Source: Lachnospiraceae bacterium
GTDB taxonomy: Bacteria > Bacillota > Clostridia > Lachnospirales > Lachnospiraceae
Assembly (NCBI GenBank): GCA_017626325.1
Contig: JAGAIZ010000026.1
Span: forward strand, 1-60,090
Direction: 5' to 3'
Length of the DNA: 60,090 bases
The notes beneath the pieces were generated by a model. The model saw only the letters and a list, made by a program, of their open reading frames with translations, was not told the DNA's origin and ran no database searches. Shown in pieces: positions 8,759-17,471 of the stretch; the first letter of the stretch is position 1, and each line of letters starts with the position of its first letter. The position numbers and the translations under genes were made by a program.

Positions 8759-9250
8759 TTATTCCTCGAAATACGCTTCCAAAGCCGCCCATTTCTCATT
8801 CATGCTCTCCAGGATTCCCCTTCTTGGATCATCGATCCCCCGCCGTCGGTAAATCGCCTCCCCGGCGTCAACCTCCTGCCGCCTCTTCTGCGCCTTCTCG
8901 ACTAACGGTTCCTCCTGCCAGTCCGTGACTTCCTGACTGTTCTGCCAGCTTCGGTGGATCTTCTCTATATGATTTCCTCCGCCGGGCATTAAGATCAGCA
9001 CTGTCAACGCCGCTGCCATAGCAATCAATACCTGGGCACGATAGGTAAACAACTGCCGCTTCTTCACAGCCTGTCTATGTGTGCGGATACGCGCCATCAC
9101 ATTCGCTTTGAGATGAACCGGCGCGCGGACCATTTCTTCCGCCTCCACCTGTTTGATCAGCTCCAGCAGTTCTTCATTGCTCAAACCGTAAGAGGGCGTT
9201 TCCTGTTTACTATGCGATTTGTTCTTTTCATCCATAAAGCTATGTATCAT
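8759..9250 (-). CDS. Probable anti-sigma factor for the adjacent ECF sigma factor
   Basis: A 163-residue protein with a soluble N-terminal part (about 1-75), one membrane segment (LIAMAAALTVLILMPG, about 88-104) and an extracytoplasmic tail rich in charged residues. This topology is usual for membrane anti-sigma factors. Its ATG overlaps the stop of the sigma gene (ATGA), which indicates translational coupling. It lacks the HxxxCxxC zinc motif of ZAS-type anti-sigmas. The assignment rests on topology and gene order rather than on a family motif. Confidence 0.7.
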   Translation of the reverse strand: MIHSFMDEKNKSHSKQETPSYGLSNEELLELIKQVEAEEMVRAPVHLKANVMARIRTHRQAVKKRQLFTYRAQVLIAMAAALTVLILMPGGGNHIEKIHRSWQNSQEVTDWQEEPLVEKAQKRRQEVDAGEAIYRRRGIDDPRRGILESMNEKWAALEAYFEE

Positions 9251-9774
9251 GCGCCCTTCTCCTTCCCATACAGTTTGCGCAGCATCGACCTCGCACGGTA
9301 TATCTGCGTCTGTACCGTCTTAAGCTTCATTCCCCTTTGTACTGCAATCTCCCCGGCATCCATCTCGTCATAATAATACGCCTTCGCGATCTCATCATAC
9401 GGCGGCTTAAGGGATCTGCACCTTGCAAGAAGCGTCTCCCTGACTTCATCTTCCAGACATATATGCTCCGGCGTGCCCTGCAGATCCGGCGGCCTGCAGT
9501 TCTCCTCACAGATATCTTCCACCGGCACGATGCGCCTGCCTGCGCCGCGCAGATAATCCAGACACTTATTCGTGGCAATTCTGCAGATCCACGCTTTCTC
9601 ATATTCTCCGTCAAATTCCGACAGATGCTTGTAGGCGGACAGAAATGTTTCCTGCGACAGATCCTCGGAGGCAAAATAGTCCGACGTCATCTTATAGCAG
9701 ATGGAAAAAACAAGATTTCCATAGGAATCAATCAGCGCTGATAACTGCTCTTCCCGGGATTGATTCAATTCCAT
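9247..9774 (-). CDS. ECF-type RNA polymerase sigma factor
   Basis: A 175-residue sigma-70 family protein. Region 2 is recognisable in LVFSICYKMTSDYFASEDLSQ and in the DNA-melting segment with AWICRIATNKCLDYLR. Region 4 is at the C-terminus (MDAGEIAVQRGMKLKTVQTQ). There is no sigma-3 domain, as expected for ECF factors. It heads a four-gene operon with a probable anti-sigma factor and two membrane proteins. A TATAAT-like -10 lies about 40 bases upstream of the start. The inducing signal is not apparent. Confidence 0.9.
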   Translation of the reverse strand: MELNQSREEQLSALIDSYGNLVFSICYKMTSDYFASEDLSQETFLSAYKHLSEFDGEYEKAWICRIATNKCLDYLRGAGRRIVPVEDICEENCRPPDLQGTPEHICLEDEVRETLLARCRSLKPPYDEIAKAYYYDEMDAGEIAVQRGMKLKTVQTQIYRARSMLRKLYGKEKGA

Positions 9775-9893
9775 ACCGATCTATCCGCCTCCTTTCCATG
9801 CCGCTTTGTCTATTATAACGAAACGAATTTTCTCTTGTCTTCATATTTTAAAAAATTTATATGAATTTCTTTTTTGTCTAATTTTTTGCCTTT

Positions 9894-10250
9894 CTACTTT
9901 TTGGGCTTCGGCTTAAAGACAAGGCTCGCCAGGTATCCGAATACAAGCGCCGCACAGCAGCCTACCGCGCCGGTCTTAAATCCGCCCTGAAAAAGGCCGA
10001 TAAATCCATTCTGCGATACCGCTTCCTTCACTCCTTTCATCAGAACGTTGCCATATCCCAGCAGCGGCACGCTTGCTCCCGCTCCGGCAAACTCCGCAAA
10101 AGGCTCATACCAGCCAAAGAAACTGATAACAGCGCCCGTACATACTAAAAGCACCATAATCCTTCCCGGCAGCAGCTTAGTCTTCTCCATCAATATCTGT
10201 ACGAGGGCGCAGATCACGCCGCCAACCCAGAATGCGTTGAAATAATCCAT
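9894..10250 (-). CDS. spoVAE: Stage V sporulation protein AE
   Basis: A 118-residue membrane protein of the SpoVAC/SpoVAE family, part of the channel that moves dipicolinic acid through the spore inner membrane. Family features are FWVGGVICALVQILMEKTKL, the GGF/GAGAS glycine stretch and FGYLASLVFKPKPKK at the end. GGAGG precedes the ATG. It is separated from spoVAD (14.3 kb) and from spoVAA-AC (47.8 kb), whereas spoVAC-AD-AE are usually adjacent. I could not find a convincing forespore promoter; the upstream sequence is occupied by imperfect 20-bp repeats. Confidence 0.85.
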   Translation of the reverse strand: MDYFNAFWVGGVICALVQILMEKTKLLPGRIMVLLVCTGAVISFFGWYEPFAEFAGAGASVPLLGYGNVLMKGVKEAVSQNGFIGLFQGGFKTGAVGCCAALVFGYLASLVFKPKPKK

Positions 10251-10296
10251 ATTGAACCTCCTGTAATATTTTCCTGTAACATTTCATACCAGAGTG

Positions 10297-10346
10297 CATG
10301 TAACTTCACCGAAATACATGCAGCTTCACAGAATACATGTACCTTC
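10297..10346. repeat. Imperfect tandem repeat upstream of spoVAE
   Basis: Three units beginning CATG[TC]A.CTTCAC at 10297-10316, 10317-10335 and 10336-10346 (last one partial). The array lies in the leader of spoVAE, between it and the aroK terminator. Confidence 0.6.
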
Positions 10347-10364
10347 CGCCTGCTTTTATGATAC

Positions 10365-10411
10365 ATAAAAACAGGAAGAAGCATTTAAACGATACATGTT
10401 TCTTCCTGTTA
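10365..10411 (-). terminator. Rho-independent terminator after aroK
   Basis: On the minus strand AACAGGAAGAA pairs with TTCTTCCTGTT (forward 10370-10380 with 10400-10410), with CAT/ATG extending the stem. A short T-run (forward A residues 10366-10370) follows on that strand. Confidence 0.75.
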
Positions 10412-10442
10412 TTCTTTGTGATTTTGCTGATATTATTCAATT

Positions 10443-10988
10443 TTATCTCATACATTCCATTCGATACCGCTCCGCAATCTCTGCAACGATCTCCCGGATG
10501 GACAGACCTTCGCAGTCGATCGTAATATCGGCATAGCGCTCATACATAGGGATTCTCTCTTCATATAATGCCGCCAGATCCTGTCCTTTTCTGAGGGTTA
10601 CACCGCGCTCATTAAGATCTCCCAACCGCTCGGCGATCGACTCCAGCGAAAGCTTCAGATATACCACAATGCCGATTTCGCTAAGATGCTCCATCGCCCT
10701 GCTGCCATAGATGACGCTTCCCCCGGTAGCAATGACGGCCCGCCGTGCCTCAATGGATGCATTCACCGTCTCTTCTACCTGCCAGAAGCCTTCGGCGCCT
10801 TTCTCTTCGATAATCTCATGAAGAAGCTTCCCTTCCCTGTTCTGGATTACCAGATCAGAGTCCAGGAAACCAAATCCAAGACGTTTGGCAAGCACGACTC
10901 CGACCGTACTTTTGCCCGCGCCGGGCATGCCGATTAAGACAACATTATTTCCGGCGCTTTTATCGGTGCCATTCATAAACGCAACCAT
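10443..10988 (-). CDS. aroK: Shikimate kinase
   Basis: A 181-residue kinase that phosphorylates shikimate at the 3-hydroxyl in the chorismate pathway. The Walker A loop is GMPGAGKSTVG; the shikimate-binding residues are in FLDSDLVIQ and in ATGGSVIY. The lid region contains LNERGVTLRKGQDL. Two in-frame ATGs (10988 and 10976) are possible starts. The gene has its own terminator and stands apart from other aro genes. Confidence 0.88.
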   Translation of the reverse strand: MVAFMNGTDKSAGNNVVLIGMPGAGKSTVGVVLAKRLGFGFLDSDLVIQNREGKLLHEIIEEKGAEGFWQVEETVNASIEARRAVIATGGSVIYGSRAMEHLSEIGIVVYLKLSLESIAERLGDLNERGVTLRKGQDLAALYEERIPMYERYADITIDCEGLSIREIVAEIAERYRMECMR

Positions 10989-11008
10989 ACCTTTCTTATC
11001 GTCCGCAT

Positions 11009-11386
11009 TTATTTCAGATAAGCGGTCACTTCCACTTCACACAACACATCTTTGGGAAGCTGCTTTACCGCCACACAGCTTCTGGCAGGCTTCTGTGCGA
11101 AATACTTCTCATAGACCGCGTTAAATGCTGCGAAATCCGCCATGTCCGCCAGAAAACAGGTAGTCTTGACCACGTTTGCATAATCTGTGCCCGCCTGTGC
11201 AAGAATCGCGCCCACGTTCTTCATAACCTGCTCTGCCTGTTCGTCGATATTGCTTCCCTTAATATCTCCCGTAGCCGGATCAATAGGAATCTGTCCCGAT
11301 GCAAACAGGAAATCTCCCGCGATAATTCCCTGAGAATAAGGTCCGATTGCTGCCGGCGCTTTGTCTGTAGATACTTTAGTTAACAT
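11009..11386 (-). CDS. ridA: RidA family enamine/imine deaminase
   Basis: A 125-residue YjgF/RidA protein. RidA hydrolyses reactive enamines and imines such as 2-aminoacrylate formed by PLP enzymes. The family markers are APAAIGPYSQGI, the substrate arginine in the KPARSCVAVKQLPKDV segment, and CEVEVTAYLK at the end. Start at 11386 after GAGGAGGAG. The longer open frame upstream runs through an 11-bp tandem repeat and is not expected to be translated. aroK lies 20 bases downstream, possibly in one transcript. Confidence 0.93.
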   Translation of the reverse strand: MLTKVSTDKAPAAIGPYSQGIIAGDFLFASGQIPIDPATGDIKGSNIDEQAEQVMKNVGAILAQAGTDYANVVKTTCFLADMADFAAFNAVYEKYFAQKPARSCVAVKQLPKDVLCEVEVTAYLK

Positions 11387-11399
11387 AATACTCCTCCTC

Positions 11400-11432
11400 T
11401 TTCCGAATTCTTTCCGAATTCTTTCTGCATTC
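11400..11432. repeat. 11-bp tandem repeat in the ridA leader
   Basis: TTTCCGAATTC occurs twice in tandem and is followed by a variant TTTCTGCATTC (11400-11410, 11411-11421, 11422-11432). It lies just upstream of the ridA ribosome binding site. Confidence 0.75.
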
Positions 11433-11482
11433 TTCCTGTTATGCCTTTTATCATCCTGATTTATCATGAAAAGTCTGATCTG

Positions 11483-11713
11483 TTATTCCCCAAATCTCGC
11501 TTTCACATAATAACCTCTGGCATTCTCGATGATCTCTGTCACAACGCCCTCTCTCTCCAGCATCCGTTCCCGGAAGGGAAAGTTGCCGGACATCGCAAGC
11601 GAAGGATCAATCGTATAATAGTAATTGCTTGGAAGGACGCCTTCCGTTACGGTAATCCTGTCCCCTTCCTTTAATAATCCGGGACGTTCCATCTTAAATT
11701 CCATTTCCCGCAT
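11483..11713 (-). CDS. Conserved hypothetical protein, about 76 residues
   Basis: A short soluble protein beginning MREMEFKMERPGLLKEG. It contains NYYYTIDPSLAMSGNFPFRE and ends with TEIIENARGYYVKARFGE. The composition (alternating hydrophobic strands, few cysteines) suggests a small beta barrel. I do not recognise a family. AAGGA lies ahead of the chosen ATG; the open frame extends 15 codons upstream. It precedes ridA on the same strand and may share a transcript. Confidence 0.6.
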   Translation of the reverse strand: MREMEFKMERPGLLKEGDRITVTEGVLPSNYYYTIDPSLAMSGNFPFRERMLEREGVVTEIIENARGYYVKARFGE

Positions 11714-11834
11714 TCTGTTTCCTTCTTTCTGGACATTCCCGCCGCGCCTTTCAGGCATTCTGCAGCCGCCTTATGGCTTTCGGCTGCACGCTTATGTCTT
11801 TCTTCTATATGCTTCAAGCTTTCCGAATACGCGC

Positions 11835-14207
11835 TTATGACCTTCCGGCTTCATGAGCGGTCGTTTCCGTCCGCGCTTCCGGCTCGGGATATTGTATCAG
11901 TTCCCTCGGCAGATACTTACGTATCATATCCGTATATTTATTCACATCGATCGGCTTCGAGAGATAATCATGAAATCCCGCCGCCATGTACATTTCCCTG
12001 GATCCCGAAATTGCATTGGCGGTAAGCGCTATAATCGCCGCGTCCTTGCTCATATTCTCTTCCTGCGCCCGCATACGCCTGATCGTTTCCAATCCGTTCA
12101 TCTCCGGCATCATATGATCCAGCAGGACGATATGATAATGATTCGTCTTAATCATTTCCAGCGCTTCCATGCCGCTTTCTGCCGTATCGATCTGAATCTT
12201 CGTCTTCTTCACCAACCCTTTGGCTACAACGAGATTCACCTTATTATCGTCTACGATCAGCATCCTGGCGTCAGGAGCCGTGAATTTCTCAGGTTCATTG
12301 TTTCGGGTCTTATGCATTTTCTGATATGCTTTGGTAAAATCTCCCATAGGAGTATCGTTCATGACAACCTGCGGAAGCAGCACAGTAAAAGTAGAGCCCT
12401 GTTCATACACGCTCTCTACGTCTATTTTACCATCCATCTGTTCAACCAGTCTTCTCGTAATGGCAAGCCCCAGTCCGGTTCCCTCAATATTGCGGTTCGT
12501 CGCCAGATCTACCCTCTGAAAGCCCTTAAACAGCTTCTGCAGATCGTCTTCCTTAATGCCGATTCCGGTATCAGTCACCGAAAGCTTCAGAAGAATCTTA
12601 ACCTCATCAATCCATTCCCAGTCAACGCGCAATGTCACGCTGCCCGTCTGCGTGTATTTCACGGCGTTATTGACAATATTGAGTATAACCTGCCTGATGC
12701 GCACTTCATCGCCAAACAACTGATACGGTATGTCTTTGGACACATCGGTAATAAACTGCAGGCCTTTATCATTTACCTTTTTGGTCACCATATTAATCAC
12801 ATCGTTTAAGACCGAACTCAGTTCATAAGTAACCGGAACAATCTCCATCTTACCCGATTCTATCTTGGAAAAATCCAGAATATCATTGATGATGGCCAGC
12901 AGCGTCTGTCCCGCATTATAGATATCCTGAGAATATTTCTGTGCCTGGGGCGAAATATCTTCTCTCATAACCATCTCGTTCATACCGATGATCGCATTCA
13001 GCGGGGTACGGATCTCATGACTCATATTCGCGAGAAACTCGCTTTTGGCCTCGTTGGCGCGCACTGCCGCCTGTCTGTTTTCCTCAGCCAGATCGGACTG
13101 CTCTTCCGCAAGCGCCGTCTGCTCCTCCGCCAGCGCTGTCTGCTGCTGTGCAAACGCTGTCTGCTGCTCCAGATCCTTCAGCAGTTCTTCGTTTTCCGTT
13201 ACATCGTTAATGATATTAATAATGCTGCGCATCTCGCCAAATCTGTCGAACAACTGCGTATACCGGATATCCAGTATCCTGCTTCCATCCAACGTAGTCG
13301 CCTTAAAGCTTCCCTGCCTTATATCGTTGTCCCTGACATACTGAATCGCCTCTTCCAGCGTACGCTCGGTTACCAGATTCGGGTAGAAATTCTTTGTCCC
13401 GATCAGTTCTCCGCTCAGCCCGAAGAATTCTTTATAGTATTTGTTATGATATGTAATCGTGCCCTCATTATCTACAATGACAATAGGCGTCGTCAGATAG
13501 GACGTCATATACTGACATATTTTCTGATTGGAAAGACTCAGCATATCCACATAATCTGAAATATAGTAAAATCCAAGAGCTGTCAGACATCCTACCAGCC
13601 CTTCGTACAAGGAGACCGCAATACCCTTCCGCATCCAATAACTCTCTGCAAAAAGCATCCCGCCGCCCAGTACAAGAACCAGTATGATCCAGCAATTCAG
13701 ACATACCTGCTGACAGCGCATCGTCGCCTGCGTTTTGTACAGAATCAACACAACAAGCGTCACCACGCCCAGAAAACTCAGAAATCCATAATAGATATCG
13801 TTCGCCGCACAGTCCACACTCCGGTATCCTTTGCCCCACGAGGTCTGTACCAGCACTGCGCCGCCGCCGGAATCCCGTATCACACAGCACAGTATTCCAA
13901 GCAGGACAAGGACAGCCGACACCAGCCTATAATATCTTCTCTTAAGACTGAATCCCAGAATAAACAGAAACGTAAATACCGCAAACAGCGTCGCGCCCAA
14001 TGCGCTTCCCATGATAAAAATATGACTGTGCTCCTCCGGGCACAGGATCAGCGCCACCTGGGATCCCGACCATACAAACGCCGCTGCGGACATGCAGAAA
14101 AACGGGAAATTCTGCGAATTCCCGTAATCCTCCCACCAGACTGTAAACCCCTGCCGCAATACAAAAAACGCTACGCAAAGCAACGCCAACGCTACATATA
14201 TATACAT
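11835..14207 (-). CDS. Hybrid sensor histidine kinase with N-terminal 7-TM sensor, PAS, kinase and receiver domains
   Basis: A 790-residue membrane kinase. Order: about seven membrane helices (1-230), a PAS domain (about 235-340, IVDNEGTITYHNKYYKEFFG), a coiled coil with QTALAEE-type heptads (about 350-390), a HisKA domain with the phospho-accepting histidine in NMSHEIRTPLNAIIG, an ATPase domain (NIVNNAVKYT, DTGIGI, GTGLGLAI) and a C-terminal receiver (LIVDDNKVN, phospho-acceptor in LLDHMMPEMNG, lysine in YLSKPID). No output regulator is adjacent, so it probably passes phosphate to a separate histidine phosphotransfer protein. Start is ATG 14207 after GGGGA; an upstream GTG is in frame. Confidence 0.9.
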   Translation of the reverse strand: MYIYVALALLCVAFFVLRQGFTVWWEDYGNSQNFPFFCMSAAAFVWSGSQVALILCPEEHSHIFIMGSALGATLFAVFTFLFILGFSLKRRYYRLVSAVLVLLGILCCVIRDSGGGAVLVQTSWGKGYRSVDCAANDIYYGFLSFLGVVTLVVLILYKTQATMRCQQVCLNCWIILVLVLGGGMLFAESYWMRKGIAVSLYEGLVGCLTALGFYYISDYVDMLSLSNQKICQYMTSYLTTPIVIVDNEGTITYHNKYYKEFFGLSGELIGTKNFYPNLVTERTLEEAIQYVRDNDIRQGSFKATTLDGSRILDIRYTQLFDRFGEMRSIINIINDVTENEELLKDLEQQTAFAQQQTALAEEQTALAEEQSDLAEENRQAAVRANEAKSEFLANMSHEIRTPLNAIIGMNEMVMREDISPQAQKYSQDIYNAGQTLLAIINDILDFSKIESGKMEIVPVTYELSSVLNDVINMVTKKVNDKGLQFITDVSKDIPYQLFGDEVRIRQVILNIVNNAVKYTQTGSVTLRVDWEWIDEVKILLKLSVTDTGIGIKEDDLQKLFKGFQRVDLATNRNIEGTGLGLAITRRLVEQMDGKIDVESVYEQGSTFTVLLPQVVMNDTPMGDFTKAYQKMHKTRNNEPEKFTAPDARMLIVDDNKVNLVVAKGLVKKTKIQIDTAESGMEALEMIKTNHYHIVLLDHMMPEMNGLETIRRMRAQEENMSKDAAIIALTANAISGSREMYMAAGFHDYLSKPIDVNKYTDMIRKYLPRELIQYPEPEARTETTAHEAGRS

Positions 14208-14320
14208 GATCTTCCCCACATCTTCCGTATCCTGACAAAATCATTCCTCTGTTTTGCCTTACTTTACAGTATAGCATATACCATCCCGGTATTTCAACCG
14301 GCTGCCGCCGGATTTATGGT

Positions 14321-15340
14321 TTATGGTTTCACGTAATGCTCCAGAATTACCGCGTGAGCAATCCCCGGTATCGTCTGGCCTTCATTGAAGCTTGTTTTGC
14401 TCAAAAGCGCGCCCGTGGGAACGAATAATACCCGCTTCCATACGCCCTCTTCCAGCTTCTTTAAGATATAGGCTGACAGCATCACCGCACTGCAGCCGCA
14501 GCCGGAGCCGCCCGCGTTCGTATCCTGCTTCTCGCTGTCAAAGATCTCGATACCGCAGTCCATATGCTGCTTGACAATATCGATACCCATCTCCGCAAGC
14601 AGATCGAAGAGAAGCTTCTGCCCTACCTTCCCCAGATCTCCGGTAATAATTTTATCATAATCCCCGGGCGTTCTGCCGAAATCCTCCAGACTCTGCCTGA
14701 TCGTATCCGCCGCGGCCGGCGCCATACACGCTCCCATATTCATAGAATCCCGGATACCGTAATCCACGATCTTGCCTATGGTGACGCCTTCCATCACAGC
14801 CCGCACTTCCCTGCCCGGCTGTGCCGAAAGGATGAACGCACCGCTTCCTGTCACCGTCCAGGTGGCGGACATCGGTCTCTGATTGCCATAGGCTAACGGA
14901 AACCGGAATTCCTTCTCCGCGCTGGCGAAATGACTGGAGGTGATACACGCCGCCTTCTCCGCAAAAGCTCCCGCAACTGCCATACCGCCCATAGACAGGG
15001 AAAGCCCGCAGGTGGAACAGGCGCCGTACAGCCCCACATGAGGCGACTGATACCCTGCAAGCCCGAAGCTGCTGGCAATAGACTGCCCCAGCAGGTCTCC
15101 CGCAAACACCATCTGCAGTTCCTGTTTCTGCAGTCCCGCTTTGCTAAGGGCGATTTCCAGCGCTTCCTTCTGCAGACTGCTCTCCGCATCCTCCCAGTTC
15201 TGCGCCCCGAACATATCGTCGTAGCCCACCTTATCAAAAAGCTGCCCCATGGGACCTTCCGCCTCCTTGTGTCCCACGATGGAACCGCTGCTGATAATAT
15301 ACGGCTTATTTAAAAATTGAATACTCTGTTTTCCCAGCAT
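14321..15340 (-). CDS. spoVAD: Stage V sporulation protein AD
   Basis: A 339-residue thiolase-fold protein that binds dipicolinic acid at the forespore inner membrane and is needed for its uptake. Typical segments are HVGLYGACSTCGLSLSMGGM, NAGGSGCGCSAVMLSAYIL and the VPTGALLSKTSFNEG stretch. Start at 15340 after GGGAG. A sigma G/F-like promoter lies at 15415-15445 and a dispersed repeat falls in the leader. It is unusual in not being flanked by spoVAC and spoVAE. The open frame continues 28 codons upstream through the repeat, which I regard as non-coding. Confidence 0.93.
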   Translation of the reverse strand: MLGKQSIQFLNKPYIISSGSIVGHKEAEGPMGQLFDKVGYDDMFGAQNWEDAESSLQKEALEIALSKAGLQKQELQMVFAGDLLGQSIASSFGLAGYQSPHVGLYGACSTCGLSLSMGGMAVAGAFAEKAACITSSHFASAEKEFRFPLAYGNQRPMSATWTVTGSGAFILSAQPGREVRAVMEGVTIGKIVDYGIRDSMNMGACMAPAAADTIRQSLEDFGRTPGDYDKIITGDLGKVGQKLLFDLLAEMGIDIVKQHMDCGIEIFDSEKQDTNAGGSGCGCSAVMLSAYILKKLEEGVWKRVLFVPTGALLSKTSFNEGQTIPGIAHAVILEHYVKP

Positions 15341-15357
15341 ACTAATCTCCCTTTCTT

Positions 15358-15379
15358 CATCAGAGTGATTTTTCAACCT
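15358..15379. repeat. Dispersed 22-bp repeat in the spoVAD leader
   Basis: The forward sequence CATCAGAGTGATTTTTCAAC plus CT is identical to 29554-29575, downstream of the Rpn-family gene. Shorter relatives are at 29371-29385 and 19686-19694. Confidence 0.75.
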
Positions 15380-15414
15380 ATCTCCTTGATACGCCTGTTC
15401 CTCAATACATCTAT

Positions 15415-15445
15415 CAGTATGCATAAATCACACATTATTTATTCA
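15415..15445 (-). promoter_or_regulatory. Forespore (sigma G/F) type promoter of spoVAD
   Basis: On the minus strand TGAATA (forward 15440-15445) and CATACTG (forward 15415-15421) are separated by 18 bases. This matches the sigma G pattern (TGMATA, 17-18 bases, CATACTA) at all but the last -10 base. It lies 75 bases upstream of the spoVAD ATG. Confidence 0.65.
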
Positions 15446-15480
15446 ATTTCCCTAAAGCCCGGCAATTTCTTCCAAAACAA

Positions 15481-15517
15481 AAATATGAAAAATAACATAA
15501 AATATGAAAAATAACAT
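15481..15517. repeat. 18-bp AT-rich tandem duplication
   Basis: AAATATGAAAAATAACAT is present twice in succession (about 15480-15497 and 15498-15515) just beyond the 3' end of the phosphopantetheinyl transferase gene. Confidence 0.7.
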
Positions 15518-15530
15518 ATGTGAAGGAATA

Positions 15531-16223
15531 TCATATCTGCGCCAGCACCATGCTGTAAGCGATTTCCTTGCTCTCCTGGCAGCAGACCGATACCCGGTAA
15601 CCTTCTATATCCTCATATTCTTTCATATGGTAATATTTGGCGTCTATCTTATGCTTCACGCGGATCCTCTTCTGCGCATCGTCCATACAAACGCTGAAAT
15701 CCTTCAAGGACAACGACAAGCCTCTGCCCGTCACCTTAAGGAAGCTCTCCTTCATCGTCCAGATACGGAACATGCGCCTGACAATCTCTTCCTCATCCCG
15801 CACCGCGTACATCCATTTCAATTCCTCTTCGGCGAAAAAGCGGTCCGCGACTTTAAGACGCCCCTGCTTCATCCGCTCAATATCGTTGCCTACCGGCCTG
15901 TCCCCGATACTGCAGATCGCGTAGTCTCCCGAATGAGACAGCGAGAAATGAATCTCCGGGTGGTATTTGAAAAAAGGTTTGCCCCATTCCCCGAATTCAT
16001 ATTCCATCTCTCTCTCCTTCAGCCCATAAACACGAAGCGCATGATCGAGCACAATCCCTGCGCCAAGACTTCTGTACCTGTCCTTCTCATGCTTTAACAG
16101 AGCAAGCTTCTGCTGCCGGTAAGGCGACAGACGACTTTTTTTCTCATCATACAACTTCTCATTTTCAAATTGCGACACATTAAGGTAATATGTGTAGATC
16201 ATCTCTTTCAACCAACTTTCCAT
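15531..16223 (-). CDS. 4'-phosphopantetheinyl transferase, Sfp type
   Basis: A 230-residue enzyme that transfers phosphopantetheine from coenzyme A to a carrier-protein serine. The magnesium and CoA motifs are intact: PVGNDIERM (residues near 110) and RIWTMKESFLKVTGRGL (near 155). The LSHSGDYAICSI segment is also typical. Sfp-type enzymes are linked to polyketide or nonribosomal peptide synthases, yet none is in the window, so the target carrier protein is unknown. Start is uncertain between ATG 16223 and ATG 16202; neither has a strong ribosome site. Confidence 0.9.
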   Translation of the reverse strand: MESWLKEMIYTYYLNVSQFENEKLYDEKKSRLSPYRQQKLALLKHEKDRYRSLGAGIVLDHALRVYGLKEREMEYEFGEWGKPFFKYHPEIHFSLSHSGDYAICSIGDRPVGNDIERMKQGRLKVADRFFAEEELKWMYAVRDEEEIVRRMFRIWTMKESFLKVTGRGLSLSLKDFSVCMDDAQKRIRVKHKIDAKYYHMKEYEDIEGYRVSVCCQESKEIAYSMVLAQI

Positions 16224-16277
16224 TGTGTTACAATATATAAGCGATATAAATAACGATGTATCAGAAAGGATTTATCC

Positions 16278-17441
16278 ATGAGCGAATATACCAAATGGGT
16301 TTCCATGTGGGGCAACGCCATGTCCATTGCCGAACACAAGGCGGAAACTTACAGTAAAAATATAACCCTGCGCTATCCTGTTTACGCACCCTTTGACGGC
16401 AGCGCGCTCCGCATTACCTTCGATAACTACTGCGGTACGGAAGCCGTCACCATAGACCGCGTATCCCTGGCGGTCTCTGCCGGCGACAGAGACGTCGAGC
16501 CTGACACGGTTACCGACGTCACCTTCGGCGGACAGGCCGCAGGGCTTATGCCTGCCGGAGAGACGCTTACAAGCGACGAGATCCCTTTTGCTGTCAAAGC
16601 AGGTTCTTTCCTGACCGTCAGCTTCTATCTCAGGGACTATACGCTGATGCGTTCCGCCACTCTGGTGACCGGACCGCTGTCCAAAGGCTTCTATTCCGTA
16701 GGAGACGTCTGCAGCGCGGACACGCTGCCTCTTAATACGACCCGCAGCACCAACTGGTTCTATTTTCTCAATACGATCGATGTCCTGACAGAGAAAGGGA
16801 ACCGTGCACTGATCTGTTATGGCGATTCCATCACGGCACAGGACTGGCCGGACTATCTGACGCTCTCCCTGCGCGACAAAGGAATCCGCAATATCTCCAT
16901 CATCCGCCGCGCTGCCAGCGGTACCCGGATCCTTCGTCAGTACGAATGCATCACTTACGAGTCCTACGGACTTATGGGCGCAAACCGTATCCCCCATGAG
17001 CTGAATGCGGCAGGCGCCGACGCCATTCTGATTCAACAGGGCATCAACGATATTATCCATCCGGTGGGAACAGACGTAAATCCCTTCCGTCCCATGAGCG
17101 ATCTGCCTGCCATAGAAGAGCTGATTGCCGGTATGGTCTTCTATATCAACGAATGCCGCAGGAAAGGGCTGCAGGTCTATCTGGGTACGCTGCTTCCCAT
17201 ATATGGCTGGCGCACCTACGCGCCGTTCCGGGAAGAATTGAAGAACGAATTCAACGACTGGCTCCGCCACACGGCACTGTCCGACGGCTGTATAGACTTC
17301 GATGCCGTAGTCAGGGACTGCGACCATCCCGAGGCTTTTGCCCAGGGCTATGACAGCGGCGATCATCTGCATCCGTCCCAAGCGGCCTATCAGGCTATGG
17401 GCGAGGCGGCAAGCCAGTTTCTGGCAGGCAGATTTTCTTAA
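16278..17441 (+). CDS. SGNH/GDSL-family hydrolase
   Basis: A 387-residue protein with an N-terminal beta-rich domain (about 1-160) and a C-terminal SGNH hydrolase domain. The catalytic serine is in ICYGDSITAQDWP (near 178). Block III reads QQGINDIIHP, and the catalytic Asp-His pair is in DSGDHLHPSQ. Such enzymes are often carbohydrate or lipid esterases. No signal peptide is present, so it acts in the cytoplasm. AAAGGA precedes the ATG. Substrate cannot be assigned; de-acetylation of carbohydrate is a reasonable guess only. Confidence 0.85.
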   Translation: MSEYTKWVSMWGNAMSIAEHKAETYSKNITLRYPVYAPFDGSALRITFDNYCGTEAVTIDRVSLAVSAGDRDVEPDTVTDVTFGGQAAGLMPAGETLTSDEIPFAVKAGSFLTVSFYLRDYTLMRSATLVTGPLSKGFYSVGDVCSADTLPLNTTRSTNWFYFLNTIDVLTEKGNRALICYGDSITAQDWPDYLTLSLRDKGIRNISIIRRAASGTRILRQYECITYESYGLMGANRIPHELNAAGADAILIQQGINDIIHPVGTDVNPFRPMSDLPAIEELIAGMVFYINECRRKGLQVYLGTLLPIYGWRTYAPFREELKNEFNDWLRHTALSDGCIDFDAVVRDCDHPEAFAQGYDSGDHLHPSQAAYQAMGEAASQFLAGRFS

Positions 17442-17471
17442 GTCTGCCTGCTTTTCTTAAGTCTGTCTGCC

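Noticed and set aside
11853-12809. 318-residue plus-strand frame opposite the hybrid kinase gene
   Set aside because: It is antisense to a gene with complete kinase motifs and its composition (His/Arg-rich) is typical of a shadow frame.
16272-17381. 369-residue minus-strand frame opposite the SGNH hydrolase gene
   Set aside because: The plus-strand frame has catalytic SGNH blocks and a ribosome site; the antisense frame has neither.
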